This document shows positions 35,157 through 46,925 of a stretch of DNA of 64,000 bases, one piece after another; position 1 is the stretch's first letter; every line of letters begins with the position of its first letter. Under the pieces are notes generated by a model. That model ran no database searches. It saw only the letters and a list, made by a program, of their open reading frames with translations, and was not told the DNA's origin. A program made the translations under genes and the position numbers. The DNA is taken from the NCBI GenBank assembly GCA_024663395.1, contig JANFAH010000011.1:1302001-1366000 (forward strand). The letters are read 5' to 3'. Source of the stretch: Pisolithus tinctorius. Taxonomy: Eukaryota; Basidiomycota; Agaricomycetes; Boletales; Pisolithaceae.

Positions 35157-38100
35157 TCAAGCTTTTGCATTGGAGAGGAGGAATGCCTTAGAGGTGTCGT
35201 CCCTACCCAGTGCATTTTGCAGTACATGTCTTTCCCTGTTGTATCTAGTACATTGGAATAGATAGTGGTGCACATTCTCTGGGTAGTTTCCTTTGCACTG
35301 CATACATGCTGGGGAGTTGCTTCGTTTGAAATGGTGAAGGTGGCTGTTTAATGGAATGTGTCCTGTGCATAGTTGGATGAGGAGACTTGTTTGCTTCTTG
35401 GGGAGGGACACTGTTAACTTCATCAGTAAACCACTTTGTGTGCTGGCAGTCCTAGGGAATCTGTCCAGTGCTGGACAGCTCTGGACAGCTCTGGCCAGCA
35501 AAAGTGATTTACTGATGTTGATGAAGGAGTTGCCCGGTAGGAGTGGGTCTATTGATGCCAGTCTGCTGTATCGTGGTGACCTTTTCCAGGTTTTGTTCCA
35601 TATGGCTTTCAGTTTTGTGTTGTAGGCTTGTTTGAGGGCAGACACACTGAGGGGGAGTTGTTCTTTGAGCATCGGTGGTAGATTTCCTGTTGGACTGTTA
35701 GAGTGTGTTCCTTTCACTGCTATTTTAGCCTCTCTGTCCGCTAGTTCATTACCTTCTATCTCCATGTGCCCTGCAATCCAGCAGACGGTGATGCTTCTTC
35801 TTGTCAGTCGTTCTTTGTTGAGGGCATTTTGTATCATTGATCTGGCATGCATCAGTAGATAATGGCCTGGTCTGGCTGATGGTCTCTCACTCGATTTGAT
35901 TACTGCTTGGTTATCCACTAGAATTGTTGCTGGGTAGGTGACCTCATCTCTGGTGCTGAGGAGATGTGCTGCTAGCAGTAGTGCCATTGCTTCAGCTTCG
36001 AATACTGTGTGTTGAGATGCGCTGCCTAGATGATAGTGTAGGGTCATGATGTGTTGGTAGTCCACATATAGCATTGCTGCTGCACCTATGCCATCTTCCG
36101 TGCAAGAGCTGTCTGTGAAGATCATTGTGCACTCCTTGAGTTTTTCAAATTCCTTGATTGCATCTTTTTTATTTTGGGCTATGGCTGTTGTGTGTGAGGG
36201 GACAGTGTTAGGTGGAATTGGGCATGGGTGGATAGTTTCGACACGCTCTGGGTAAACTTTTAGGTCATGTAGGAGGCAATGTATTGATGATCTGTGGCGT
36301 TTTGCATTGGTCTTTCCTATCCTCTTTACATGTGTGTGGAGTGGGTGAGTGCTGGGTAGTGAGGAGATGCATAGGGATGCTCTATAGAGCATTTGTTGTA
36401 CGAGCAGAGGTGCTGGCTGAATATTAGTGTGCACTAACAGGGCATCAGTGGGGGTCATCCTCATAGTGCCTGTGGCTGCTATGGCTGCTGTTCTTTGGAT
36501 TGTCAGTATGCGTTTCACTATGCCTTTTGAACCTCTGGTTCTGGTCATGAGGTCTCTGGAGTAGGCTGGGCGGATCCATACCAGTGCCATGTACATTACC
36601 TTCGGGACTACTGCTGCTTGGTAGAGTTGTCACATGAGCTTCATAGGTATTCCCCATGATGTTGCCGATATTCTCCTTAGGAGGAGCACTTGTTTTGTTC
36701 CTTTTGCTATTGCTTGTGCTGCTTGCATCTTCCATCTTAGCTCATGATCGAGGATGATGCCTAGGAATCTGTGGGTGGTCACTGGGGTGATTACGGTGTT
36801 TCTTATCATCATTGTCGGTCTAGGTTTGTTCCTGTTGAGTGTAAAGTCCATCAGTGCAAATTTAGTTGTTTTGAAGCAGGAATTGTGTTGGTTGGACCAG
36901 TCATAACCTCCATTTTCCCTTTCCATCATGTTCAGTAGCGTGTAGTGGGTGTCTTCGAAAGTTTTGCTGATGGCTATAAGTGCTGTGTCGTCTATGAAAG
37001 CAAGTGTTAGTTCTTTGTTTCCCTTGGCTATGTCCACTAGATCTGAGCTGTAGATGACATATAGTATCATTGATAGTGGGTCACCTTGTCCTATTCCGTT
37101 CTTGATGTGTACCCAGTTTGATATGTAGTCATCGAATCATAGTCTGGTTTTCCTGTTTGTTAGTAAGCATTCGGTGAATTGTACTATTTCCCTTGGGAGT
37201 TGTCTTTTCCTCATGTTGTGTAGGAGCCGGTCTGTGACTGCGTTTGGGAAAGCTCCTTCTATGTCTAGGAACAGGGCAGATACCACGCATTTTTGTCGCC
37301 ACACATGTCGTATGGTGGCTTCGAGTAGTAGCAATGAGTCTTCGGTCGAGCAGCCCAGTCTGCCTCTGAAGTGTGTGGCTGGGAGTAGTTGGTGTTCTTC
37401 TAGGATGTGGGTGGTGCATTTGGTGACTATAGCTGACAGGAGTTTTGCAGTGGTGTTGAGTAGCACTATTGGGCGGTAAGCTTTTGGTGTCGTGTAGTCT
37501 GGCTTGCCCAGTTTCCTGAGTATGACCATTGTTGATTCCTGCCATGGTTCATAGTAGGTTTGGAGTGTGAACACTGCATTAAAGAGGTGTAGTAAGTGGT
37601 CCTGAAGCGATGGAGATTTTTGGAAGACGATGTTAGCTATGCCATCTGGGCCCAGTGCTTTGTAGGGACTTAGGTTTTTGATGGTGTGTGTGAGTTGGTC
37701 TTTTGTAATGGGAGTCCATCTCGTTACCGGGTCTGGATAGTTGTAGTTTTGTGGGACTGTCGATTGTGCCGGGGGCGGCAGGAATAGGGCTTTTGTGAAC
37801 AGCTGGCTCTTGTTTTCGTTGGAACTGACCATGTGTGTGTTTCCGTGTTCGTCTGTGGTTTTTAGTGTGGGTATTCGTGATTTGCTGCCATCACTGTATG
37901 GTTTGGATATGTATCCATTTGCTGTCCACAGCTCTTCGCTTCCTGCTTCCTCAAGCCAGTCTCTCCAGTGATTTCTTTTGGCATCCTTGATGGCTTTGTC
38001 ATATTCCCTTGCTTTTTCCTTCTGTGACCTGTGGCTATCATGATTGCGTATGGCTCTGAATGTGAAGGAAGCTTTACTTAGTGTCTTTAGTTCCTTGCGT

Positions 38101-38342
38101 AGTGATGTTAGTTCTTTCATCCACCATCATTTAGTGTGCGGGTGGGGGCATGTTCTCAGTACTTCTTTTTTCAGTGTTGTCTGTAGGGCCGCTTCGATAC
38201 CCTTTGCCTTTCTTTGGAACTCTTGCTCATCAGTTATTACTGTCGGTGGACCGATTTTGGCTAGTTCCTTCTTCAGTGTGTTGTTGAATTTTTTCCAGTC
38301 TACCTCATGATAGTTGAGCACAGGGATTGATGGGGACGGTGT
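35157..38342 (-). pseudogene. LINE ORF2, reverse transcriptase and RNase H part
   Basis: Continues ORF2 after removal of the Copia element. RT motifs include ALGPDGIANIVF, AYRPIVLLNTTAKLL, FLDIEGAFPNAV and the catalytic FIDDTAL (near 36985-37005). RNase H follows with IFTDSSCTEDGIG, FEAEAMALL, VDNQAVIKS and WIAGHMEIEGNELADREA. A Cys/His finger (CMQCKGNYPENVHHYLFQC) lies close to the C-terminus. Three in-frame stops break it, at 38127-38129, 37137-37139 and 36630-36632. All are TGA, and each sits where an Arg codon (CGA) would be plausible, for example before WWMKEL. The piece cannot make full-length protein. Confidence 0.85.
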
Positions 38343-38559
38343 TGTTGGCATCAGTGGTCACATGCTGTGCATGATTGTACTTATAGAGTTGTTTATGTTA
38401 GTTTACACCTCAGTGCTTGTGTCTACGACACTGAGGTGGGTATGGTAGCCCCTGAGGACATGTGTGTATGCTTACTCTTTGTAGTGTGTCCGGTCAGGTA
38501 TTGTCAATCATAGCGCTTGTGTCTATGATGCTGAGCATGTCCAGTCAGATTTCACAACA
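38343..38559 (+). repeat. 5' LTR of the Copia element
   Basis: 217 bp, TG...CA ends. By my count it differs from the 3' LTR at about 23 positions, all transitions and nearly all in TG/CA/CG contexts. Confidence 0.93.
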
Positions 38560-38573
38560 GGTTATGAGCCCTG
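38560..38573 (+). other. Primer-binding site, half-tRNA type
   Basis: GGTTATGAGCCC directly follows the 5' LTR. It is complementary to GGGCTCATAACC, the anticodon-arm sequence of an initiator Met tRNA (CAT anticodon). Internal priming of this kind is known from Drosophila copia and yeast Ty5. The match was judged from memory of the tRNA. Confidence 0.6.
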
Positions 38574-38687
38574 AAAACTGATCTGCACCAACACGACTCT
38601 AAGTTCACCTGTTTTACAGCGCATATATACACCTTTAACATGTATCTTTGCTATCCTTGGCTGCTCCAGACGTCCCTGTTTTTCGTC

Positions 38688-41600
38688 ATGGGCAAATTTG
38701 ATCATATCCCTGAGTTAACTGATGCCTTGACTTTCTTTGCCTGGAAGACTCAGGTGCTCCTGGCCTTGGATCGTGAGGGTGCATATAGCCATGTCAGCGA
38801 CGGTACAGACCCGCTGGACCCTGTCGAGTATGCATCAGTAAAGCCGAAACCTGCTGATCCCAATCCCACTAAGCTCACTGATGATGAGCGAAGAGTGATA
38901 GTTGATTGGTCTAAGGTGGATGCTGTGGCAAAAGATGTTTTGTGCCGACGTTTATCACCAGCTGTTCTTCACCTTATTCCCCAGGAGCAGTCTACCACTG
39001 CTCAGGATATCTGGGCCTCCCTTCATGATAATTTTGACCATGTTGATGTCAGCTCATGGCACCTTGTGTGGGCGAGGATTTCGCACATGCACATGAAGGA
39101 TGCTGGTGATGCAGCTCACTACTTGTCAGAACACTCTACTGCTTGACGTGATCTCATTCTTATGGGAGCCTCTTACTCTGATGAGGAAGCTGTTTTCCAT
39201 CTTATCGATGGTCTCCCGGAGACTGGCACCTGGCTGTCTTTCCGCCTTTTCTTGCAAAGCTCTTGCACCGTCCCAGGTACCACCTCTGTGGGCACTTCTG
39301 TCTCCGTGTCAGCCTCTACCTCTGTGGCTCATTCATCCATCTCTGCGGTGCTGTCCATGAGCTCAGTGACCTTTGAAAGCATCTCAGTCAAAATTGCAGC
39401 TGAAGCTCACCGCTTGGTTCAACAACTTTCCCTCTCCTTGGTGGGGTCTGAATATACTAATGCTGTGACTTCACCTCCCGTTGGTCCACCCAATGTGAAC
39501 CCGATGACAGGTCTCCGGAAGACATGCAACAATCCATCAGGTACCTACTGTGACACCCCCATCGGCGAAGGCCTTGTTTGTGGCGCCAGTAATCATGATA
39601 AGGCGCACTGCTTTAAACCTGGAGGTGGCATGGCTGGTCAATGGCCTTCCTGGCAGAAGGGCAAGGGGGATAAGGATAAGGACAAACCTACCTCAGCAGC
39701 AGCGACTACATCATCTGCGTCCATGCCTGCTTCTCCCACTTCTACGTCAGCTCCAGTGGCTGCAGCCATGCTCGATCCTTCTGTGGTCTCTCCTTGGACT
39801 ATGCACCCTGGGGATCTCACTTGTGCGGTCATCACTGAACTTAATGATGATGGGGGCGCACCCACCTTTGCACCATTGCCAGCCCTAAAGGCATGCCTCA
39901 GCACTCTCTCGGCCTCCAGTCTGTTGGACTCTGGCACATCTTGCACTTTGGTTTGTGACCATGTGTTCTTCTGCACCTATGTCCTGGACACTTCTGTCAA
40001 TGTTCAAACGGCCAATCATGGACACTTACCCACCACTGGACATGGTGAGTGCCTAGCTTTTCTATCTGTCAGCGGTGACAAGTACCGGGTTCAGCTCACC
40101 AACTGCTTGCATGCACCACAAGCTGTGTTACATCTTGTCTCGGTCGGGTGGATGCTCCGTCAGGGCTGGGGCTACAATTTTCAGGGGGACCCTGCACACT
40201 GCGAACTCTCCTATTGTGGACGGTCGTTGGGCGGTGTGCAGCTTCAGTTGAATAATCTCTGCTTCCTAGACCTCGAGTTTGTCTGTTTTGATGCACCTCT
40301 ACCGCTTACCACTACTCCCATCCTCACTGCCTTTGCTCGGGTTCCTATCACCTATGACCTGTGGCACGCTAGAATCGGCCATGTTGGTGGCAGGGCAGTG
40401 AGCCAACTCTCTTCCATCACATCTGGCGTCACTGTTGGCTCCTCCACACCACAGTCAGTTTGTGAGTCCTGCGTGGTCGGGAAGCATGCATGCTCACCGT
40501 TCAAACCTTCTAAGACTTGCACCACCGCCTTTCTTGAACTTGTGCACACGGACCTTGGAGGACTGATGCCGGTCCAGACCTTCCATGGCAAGCTGTACTT
40601 CATGGTCATACTTGACGACTATACCCATGTTCTAGACATACATCTGCTCGCTCGTAAAGATCAGGCCCTTGAAGCCTGGGAGGTTACCCGGGTCCACTGG
40701 GAACGACAGCATGGTGCGAAGGTTAAGGCCCTGCAGTTGGACAATGGAGGAGAGTTTCTCAGTAACGCGTTCATCCAGTCTCTAAACTCACAGGGTATCG
40801 TTCATCGCTTGTCTACACCATACATGCACCAACAGAATGGGGTTGCTGAACAGGTCATCTGTATGTTGGAGGGATGGGTCTTGGCCATGTTACACCTTGC
40901 TCAGCTCCCACTCATTTACTGGGGTGAGGCGATGCTTACTGCCTCCTATCTGCACAATTGCATGGGTCACGTGTCTTACCGAATGGGATCACACCCTACA
41001 AAATGTTGCATCATACACGACCTGATCTTAGCCACTTGTGGGTTTGGGGCTGCCGAGCCTTCGCACATATCCCTTTAGAACTCCAACAGAAGTTAGGACC
41101 CAGGTCCAGGCTGGTGTGCTTCATGGGTTATCCACCAGGGGTCAAGGCATACAGAGTGCGGGATGTTGTTACTGGACAGTTTTTTAATTCCAGGGATGTT
41201 GTCTTCGATGAAAACGTTCACGCACTACTGTTTGAGGCAATGTCGACTGGTGGACCATCACGACCATCATCCACAACCAATGGTGACTTGGACTCAGATG
41301 AAGACTCGCGACCCCCATCTCCGTCACCCCCGCCGTCTCAGCCTACCATGTCTCTACCCTCGACTGTCAGCCAGCCCTCCACTATCTCTATTCCAGCTGC
41401 TCCTTTACGTCGTTCTGGCAGGGTCAGGGTCCAAACTGAGGCAGGTAAGGCATTTATGGAGTCCCTTCAGGCAACACGAGAGCGTTTGGCTGTGCATCGT
41501 GCTCGTCCTGTTCCCCCCATTGCAACTACCCCTTCCAACACAACCTCTTCTGGTCGTGACACTTACCTGGATGGCCCTTTATCCCCATTGACTGAGGAGT

Positions 41601-43315
41601 CAGGGTCTGATCTCTCGCCTTCCAATACCTCTGTTGGCCCACTCTCCTCTGCAGTCGTTGACCTGGTCATCTCTGAGCATGCTCATCTGGCCATACGGAG
41701 CAATACTCACCACGACCCAGCTGATCCTACCTATGATCTCTCAGTTCCCCCTGCTACTTATGATGAAGCGGTCTGTCGCAGCAACGTGCCCCGGTGGAGA
41801 GCGGCTATGGATAAAGAGATAGAACAGTTAAGGTCAATGAATGTCTACAGTCTCGTTCCTCTTCCCCCAGGAGGCCATGCAATAGGGAGTCGTTGGGTGC
41901 TGGAGTACAAGGAGGGAGACGGTAAGGGAGGGCCTGTCAAGAAGGCATGTTTTGTTGCCAAGGGGTTCACTCAGGTACCAGGCAGAGATTTCGGACAGAC
42001 GTTCGCACCTGTCACAAGGCAGAGCTCCATTCGACTTCTTGCCGCTATTGCTGCTAGAGAAGACTGGGAGTTACACTTGCTTGATATCAAAAGAGTGTTC
42101 CTCCATGGAAAGGTCAAGGAGAAGGTGTATGTCAAACAACCACCCAGGTACGAGGAGTATGGCCCAAATGGTGAGGAGCTGGTCGGGTTGCTTCACTCCG
42201 CCCTCTATGGGATTAAACAGGCAGCCTACCACTTTTATGAAATGCTTTGCTCCAAACTTGAGGGTCAGGGATTCCGGCGCAGTGAGGTGGACCATGCGGT
42301 GTTCGTTTTCCATCAGCTAGAGGTTGTCTGCATGGCTGCTTGGCACATCAATGATGGCCTCGGTGGAAGCAATAATGAGTGTTTCCTCTCTGAGGTCAAG
42401 CATCATCTGCACCTCCATTTTGGCATCTTGGACATGGGACCCGTCACAAAGTACCTCGGCATTCAGTTCGAACGTGATCGCCATACTCGTGAACTGTGGC
42501 TTCACCAGAGTGAGTACATAGTTCATCTCCTCCAGGAGTACAATCTTGTTGACTGCCACCCGGTACATCTCCCTATGGACCCCACTCATCCTTTTCTCGC
42601 CAGTACTGAGGCAGCAAAACTGGTTGAACCCACTGACCTAAGGTCGCTTTACCCAAAACTCATAGGTGAATTACTGTACCTTTCCATTTGCACTCATCCT
42701 GATATTTCTCTCGCTGTCCAACACCTCTCACAGTACCTCTCTCGTCCCAGTGCATGCCTGCTTGGGGCTGCAAAATGGGTCCTTCGCTACCTTGCAGGCA
42801 CGGTCAACCATTGTCTTCACTATGGAGAGCGCACCTGCAGTCCTCTTCTGCACAGCTTCAGTGATGCTGACTGGGTGACAAATCCCAAGGATTGTATTTC
42901 AGTAACAGGATACTGTTGGTTCTATTATGGGGGCGTGGTGGCTCACTCCTCTAAAAAGCAGACCATGCAGGCCTTGTCTTCCACTGAAGCCGAGTACATG
43001 GCGGTCACTGCAGCTATCCAGGAGGGTCTGTGGATTCAATTGTTCCTTCTCTCCATAGGTTTCTCTGTACCGCCTCCAATCTGTCTCTATGCCGACAACA
43101 CCAGAGCAATTGCACTTTCACAAGAAGCTGCGAACAACCATCACACTAAACATATCGACATGCGGTATCACTTTTGTTGCTCCCACGTTGAGGCCAGGAC
43201 CTTTCTCCTTGAGTGGATCACATCCTCCCACAACACCGCTGATGTTCTCACCAAGGCTCTACCTCGTCTGTCCTTCTCTCATCATGTCACTGGTCTCTTG
43301 CTCATGTCCCGTTGA
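38688..43315 (+). pseudogene. Copia gag-pol polyprotein, inactivated
   Basis: Start MGKFDHIPELTD at 38688. Gag is followed by a degenerate Cys/His knuckle, then protease (SLLDSGTS, near 39920), integrase zinc finger (LWHARIGHVGG, CESCVVGKHAC) and catalytic core (HTDLGG, LDNGGEF, NGVAEQ). Next come RT (SRWVLEYKEGDGKG, GLLHSALYGIKQAAYHFY) and RNase H (SDADWVTNPKD, SSTEAEYMAV, YADNTRAIALSQ). Lesions: an in-frame TGA at 39144-39146, and a frameshift near 40975-40990 (the integrase frame ends at 41078, the next frame already open from 40958). The RT core also reads HINDG where the family has a double Asp. The element cannot move on its own. Confidence 0.9.
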
Positions 43316-43492
43316 GGGGGCATTGGGGTTCAGGTTTTCCAGATTTTTCAGGTTTTTCAGGTTTTTCAATGGTCACTGCTTGTCTCTTTTCCTTTTCTCT
43401 ACGTGGAACTCGGAGTTTGTGTTTTTCTTTCAGCTTAGTTCCCTTTTGTTCTCTCCCTCTTGTTCATTTGTACGTGTCCTGTTGTGGGGGCG

Positions 43493-43709
43493 TGTTGGCA
43501 TCAACAGTCACATGCTGTGCGCGATTGTACTTATAGAGTTGTTTACATTAGTTTACACCTCAGCGCTTGTGTCTACAATGCTGAGGTGGGTATGGTAGCC
43601 CCTGAGGACACGCATGTATGCTTACTCTTTGTAGCATGTCTGGTCAGGTATTGTCAATCATAGTGCTTGTGTCTATGACACTGAGCGTGTCTGGTCAGAT
43701 TTCACAACA
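43493..43709 (+). repeat. 3' LTR of the Copia element
   Basis: 217 bp, same length as the 5' LTR with no indels. It is followed by the duplicated GGTGT. Confidence 0.93.
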
Positions 43710-44479
43710 GGTGTTAGTGACATGTCGATGCTTGTCAGGATTGGAACATGGTCGGTGTTGGGGCCTCGGTCTTCTGGGCTTGTGCTGCAGCTGATGAGGC
43801 TTTCTAGGGCTAATTCCATGCAGAAGATGTTGTCTGGTCGTGTCCAGTTTCCAGAGGACAATGATTGCAGGGTGGGTATGCCCTTAGGCAGTGCCTGGAT
43901 CATGGCGTAGTCTGCTGTTAGCTCAAGTAGCTTCTGTGCTGAGGTGAGGGCTGCAGTCGTGAAGAGGTGATGGTTCCAGTCCTCATCCCAGAGAGGGTGG
44001 TGCCTGTTGAAATCTCCTAGCCATATCATTTGGTTGTCTTCTGTCGGCTGGATGTTCCTGATGTTGTTGGTGAGGAAGGAGCCCATCGCTTCTACTGTGC
44101 AGTCGTGCGTGCAGTCATTGTATATGTTGAACAGGGTGTATATGCCCTTCGAGGTTCTAATGCGTGTTATGACTACGTCTGGGGAGGGGAAGTTGATCTG
44201 TTCCCAGGTGTTAGTGCTTATCATAGCATTAATTAGTGTTACTGCTCTTGGTCTGCTGTTCTGCATTAGTTTGGTTGACGGGTATACCACTTTCCAGTGG
44301 GTGTTGGCTCGTATGTTGCCAATTTGGTCTATTGGGGGTTCTTGTAGTGTTATTATGTCCCAGTCTTTTGCTATTTCGCTGTTGATTAATGAGTGAAGTG
44401 CAGTGTGGGATGTGTTGAGGTTCTGTTGCCAGATGCATAGTTTGGGTGTTGCATTGCTTTGTGTCATGTGTTCAGTCAT
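43710..44479 (-). pseudogene. LINE ORF2, N-terminal AP-endonuclease part
   Basis: Starts MTEHMTQSNATPKL at 44479. Endonuclease/exonuclease/phosphatase motifs are visible: IWQQNLNTS, DIITLQEPPI, WLGDFNRHHPLWDED and the C-terminal TDHVPILTSID. This domain nicks target DNA for target-primed reverse transcription. The frame runs into the Copia LTR directly after DMSLT and resumes across the insertion at 38342, consistent with a simple interruption by a 5-bp-duplicating element. Confidence 0.85.
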
Positions 44480-44621
44480 TGGTTACAGCTGTGGGGGGGG
44501 TTGGGTTTTCTGGCTGTGGGTTCGTAGTCAGGGGCAGTAGGGGTTGAGTTTGGGAGGGAATCAGGGTGGGTGGGTTGTTGTGGTGTATGAAGTAGCATGT
44601 GAGTGGGCCACCTCTCCCTCC

Positions 44622-46320
44622 TCATAGTCTAGTTTGGCCATGTCTTGGTGGATTGGGACGGATAGTTGCTCCCTCCCCTAGTGTCATTTGTCTGAATTGG
44701 TTTTGGTTTGCTTGTTGCGAGGTTTGTGGTCTTGTTGGTGCAATCGGGATTGTTGGGCACGGGGGTAGCTCGACATGGGTCCACTCCTCCGACATTGGGA
44801 AGTATGGCATTCTATTTTCTGGGGTGTGGTTGTCCATTGCATTGCATTTCCTTGTGAAGTCTGGGCAGCTTCTGTCAGCGCTGGTATGGGTGTTGTTTTG
44901 GCAGTTGATGCAGTATCTGGTGGATGAGTTGCAGTCTTGTGTTCGATGGTGTAGAGTGCATATGTCACAGGTGTCTGTAGTTTGCTTGCAGTCTCTTGCA
45001 AGGTGTCTGATGCATTGACATTTGAGGCATCTAATCGGTTCTTTCTTGTCCTTATGGGGTCTCAGCCTGTCTGGTCCCCAGTAGAAGCTGTCTCTGAGGA
45101 GTTGATTGGCAGTCTCTGGGGAGGTAAAGGAGGCAAGCATGTGGGCCACTCATTGGTTCGGAATGTGTTTTGCCAGGTCTTTGATCCATCTGATTTGAGT
45201 GATTGAGCCATGTGGGATGTTGTTTTTGCTTTCCATGTTGTGTAGGGTATCTGGGTTATCTGTGTCAGTTGAGATTGGGAGGAATGGTATTACAATGTTA
45301 TAGTGATGATCTTTGATCATAGCCTCACCTCCTAGTGTTGCAAGGAATTTTTCTTTGTTGGAGGGTGATTTGATCCATTTGACTGCTTCATGGCTGCTGA
45401 GCTTGATGAGTATGCCATTGTTGCGTAGCTGTGTGATTGATTTCAGCTGCATGTCCAGGCTGTCTATTTGGTCTACTGCTTCCAGTGCCTGTTTGATCGT
45501 GTCTACTATGGTTTCTCTCGATGAGGAGCTGTTGAGCATGGGGTGATTGCTGTTGGGGTCAATCAGTAGTTGTTGCTCCTTGATGGCAGCATGGGCCTTA
45601 GCATATTCTGGTGATAACTGTTTGCCTAGGGGTATCTGGTTTGAGTTGGATGCTGTCGAAGTTAGAGCATCTTTGTAGGGTGTAAGACAGGTGGTGGGGG
45701 GGATCTGGTTAGTTAGCTGGTTTTTCATGTCTTGTAGTGTCGATTTGATCATGCCCATATCTGTTATCAGTTCTTGTACCTTTCCTTCGAGTTGGTGCAG
45801 GTCTTGGTTGGTGGGTGGGGTCATGATTGACTCTATGTTCCTGGCGATGTTGTCGTTAAGTGATTTTGTGTTTTCGTTGGTTTTTTCTAGGTTGTCGGCA
45901 GCTGTGAGGATCGATCTTAGCAATTTTGGGGGAGATGGCAGCTATGACTGAGGTTTCTATTTTGTCTGTTATGGATCTAGTGATGGCTTCAGCTATTTCT
46001 GACATGGCAAGTTCTCTGACCAGGTATGCTGTGGCGCGGATGGCTGATCTAATCGTGTTGTTTACTCCCTTAGATTGCAAGATGTAGAACAGTGCATGCG
46101 ATATATGTTCTGGTGTGGATGGTTCTCCTTGTACAGTGTACAATTGGTCCAAAAAGATCCTTGCTGTTTCTATGTCTTTGATTTTGGCTTCTGGGTTGTT
46201 TATGATTTCTTCAAGGGTGAAGCCACTGCTTCTGGTGGATTTGCTTGCCTGACTTGGTGCCAATAGGCGGGGTGCTGCTGGGGGTCCAGGCATGGTGTGG
46301 GAATTAGACCTCAAGGACAT
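44622..46320 (-). pseudogene. LINE ORF1 (nucleic-acid-binding, CCHC-like)
   Basis: Three adjacent minus-strand frames (46320-45856, 45923-45150 and 45149-44622) form one decayed ORF1. The first has FTLEEIINNPEAKI and a helical region, the second a coiled-coil-like and Asn/Thr-rich stretch, the third Cys/His knuckles (CLKCQCIRHLARDC, CDICTLHHRTQDC, CINCQNNTHTSADRSC). A frameshift lies near 45880, and a TGA at 45150-45152 splits the second and third. ORF1 proteins coat LINE RNA. The call is by motif and position. Confidence 0.78.
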
Positions 46321-46706
46321 ATAGCAGGGGCTGGGGTTTGTGGGGGTTGTCAGTTGCAGTTTTCTTGGGTGCCAGTGGCTTTAGTGCTAGGAAGACACTG
46401 TTTTTATGTTGCTGTTACTGCGACAGGCTCTGCTGTATTGGCTGGCATGATGAGTCCTGAAAAATTCTTTGGGGTCCTAGTTGGGGTGCCACATGGAGCA
46501 GAGTCAAGGAGCATTTTGGAGGAAGGGGTTTTCAGAGGTGGTAACAACAAACAAACCCTAACCACAATGGCACTGGATGGCAAATGGTTTGTTGCCCAGA
46601 CTCTGACTCAGCAAGTTCATGAGAAAAAAATTATCTAATACGATATATAGCTTTGAGGAGGTCGCAGTGAAGGGGTGCCATCACTTGGATTCGTGTGAAT
46701 AAGCTA
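46321..46706. other. Short CpG-poor gap between LINE ORF1 and Harbinger element 2
   Basis: Probably includes the LINE 5' UTR. No gene is evident, and no SEC27 WD40 sequence is present, so the missing half of SEC27 is not immediately beyond the LINE. Confidence 0.4.
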
Positions 46707-46822
46707 GAGCTAGTTTGGTAATGAAGTCCCACAAAGAATCCAGGTGAAAAAACCCAAAAAAAAAGTCCCAGGCCTTCATGACATAAGCATACAGAGTTCA
46801 ATCGGAGCCCCAATTTAGGAGG
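46707..46822 (+). repeat. Left inverted end of PIF/Harbinger element 2
   Basis: Inverted match to 51053-51171, with a handful of differences such as GAAGTCC against CAAAGTCC. Confidence 0.75.
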
Positions 46823-46925
46823 AGAGCATCTGGTGTATGGCTGAGATGCCATGCTAGAGGCAGGGTTATGCATCAAAGCTCCACTTGTACAGCATCTACT
46901 CTTGCTTCTCCCTCCATTCGTTGCC

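Larger units (their letters stand above)
38343..43709 (+). mobile_element. Copia (Ty1-type) LTR retrotransposon inserted in the LINE
   Basis: Two 217-bp LTRs (38343-38559 and 43493-43709), both starting TGTTGGCATCA and ending TTTCACAACA, enclose a gag-pol frame in Ty1/copia order (protease, integrase, RT, RNase H). The 5-bp target duplication GGTGT is perfect (38338-38342 and 43710-43714). A purine-rich tract (GTTGTGGGGGCG) precedes the 3' LTR. The element is on the opposite strand to its LINE host. Confidence 0.95.
34449..46320 (-). mobile_element. Non-LTR retrotransposon (LINE with APE endonuclease, RT and RNase H), split by a Copia element
   Basis: Reading on the minus strand: ORF1 with zinc knuckles (46320-44622), ORF2 endonuclease (44479-43710), then after the Copia insertion (38343-43709) RT and RNase H (38342-35157), a 3' UTR and the poly(A) tract. 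Presence of RNase H and a Cys-rich ORF1 resembles Tad-like fungal LINEs. The 5' end is not defined; ORF1 begins at 46320. ORFs are interrupted mostly by TGA codons, and CpG is scarce. Confidence 0.87.
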
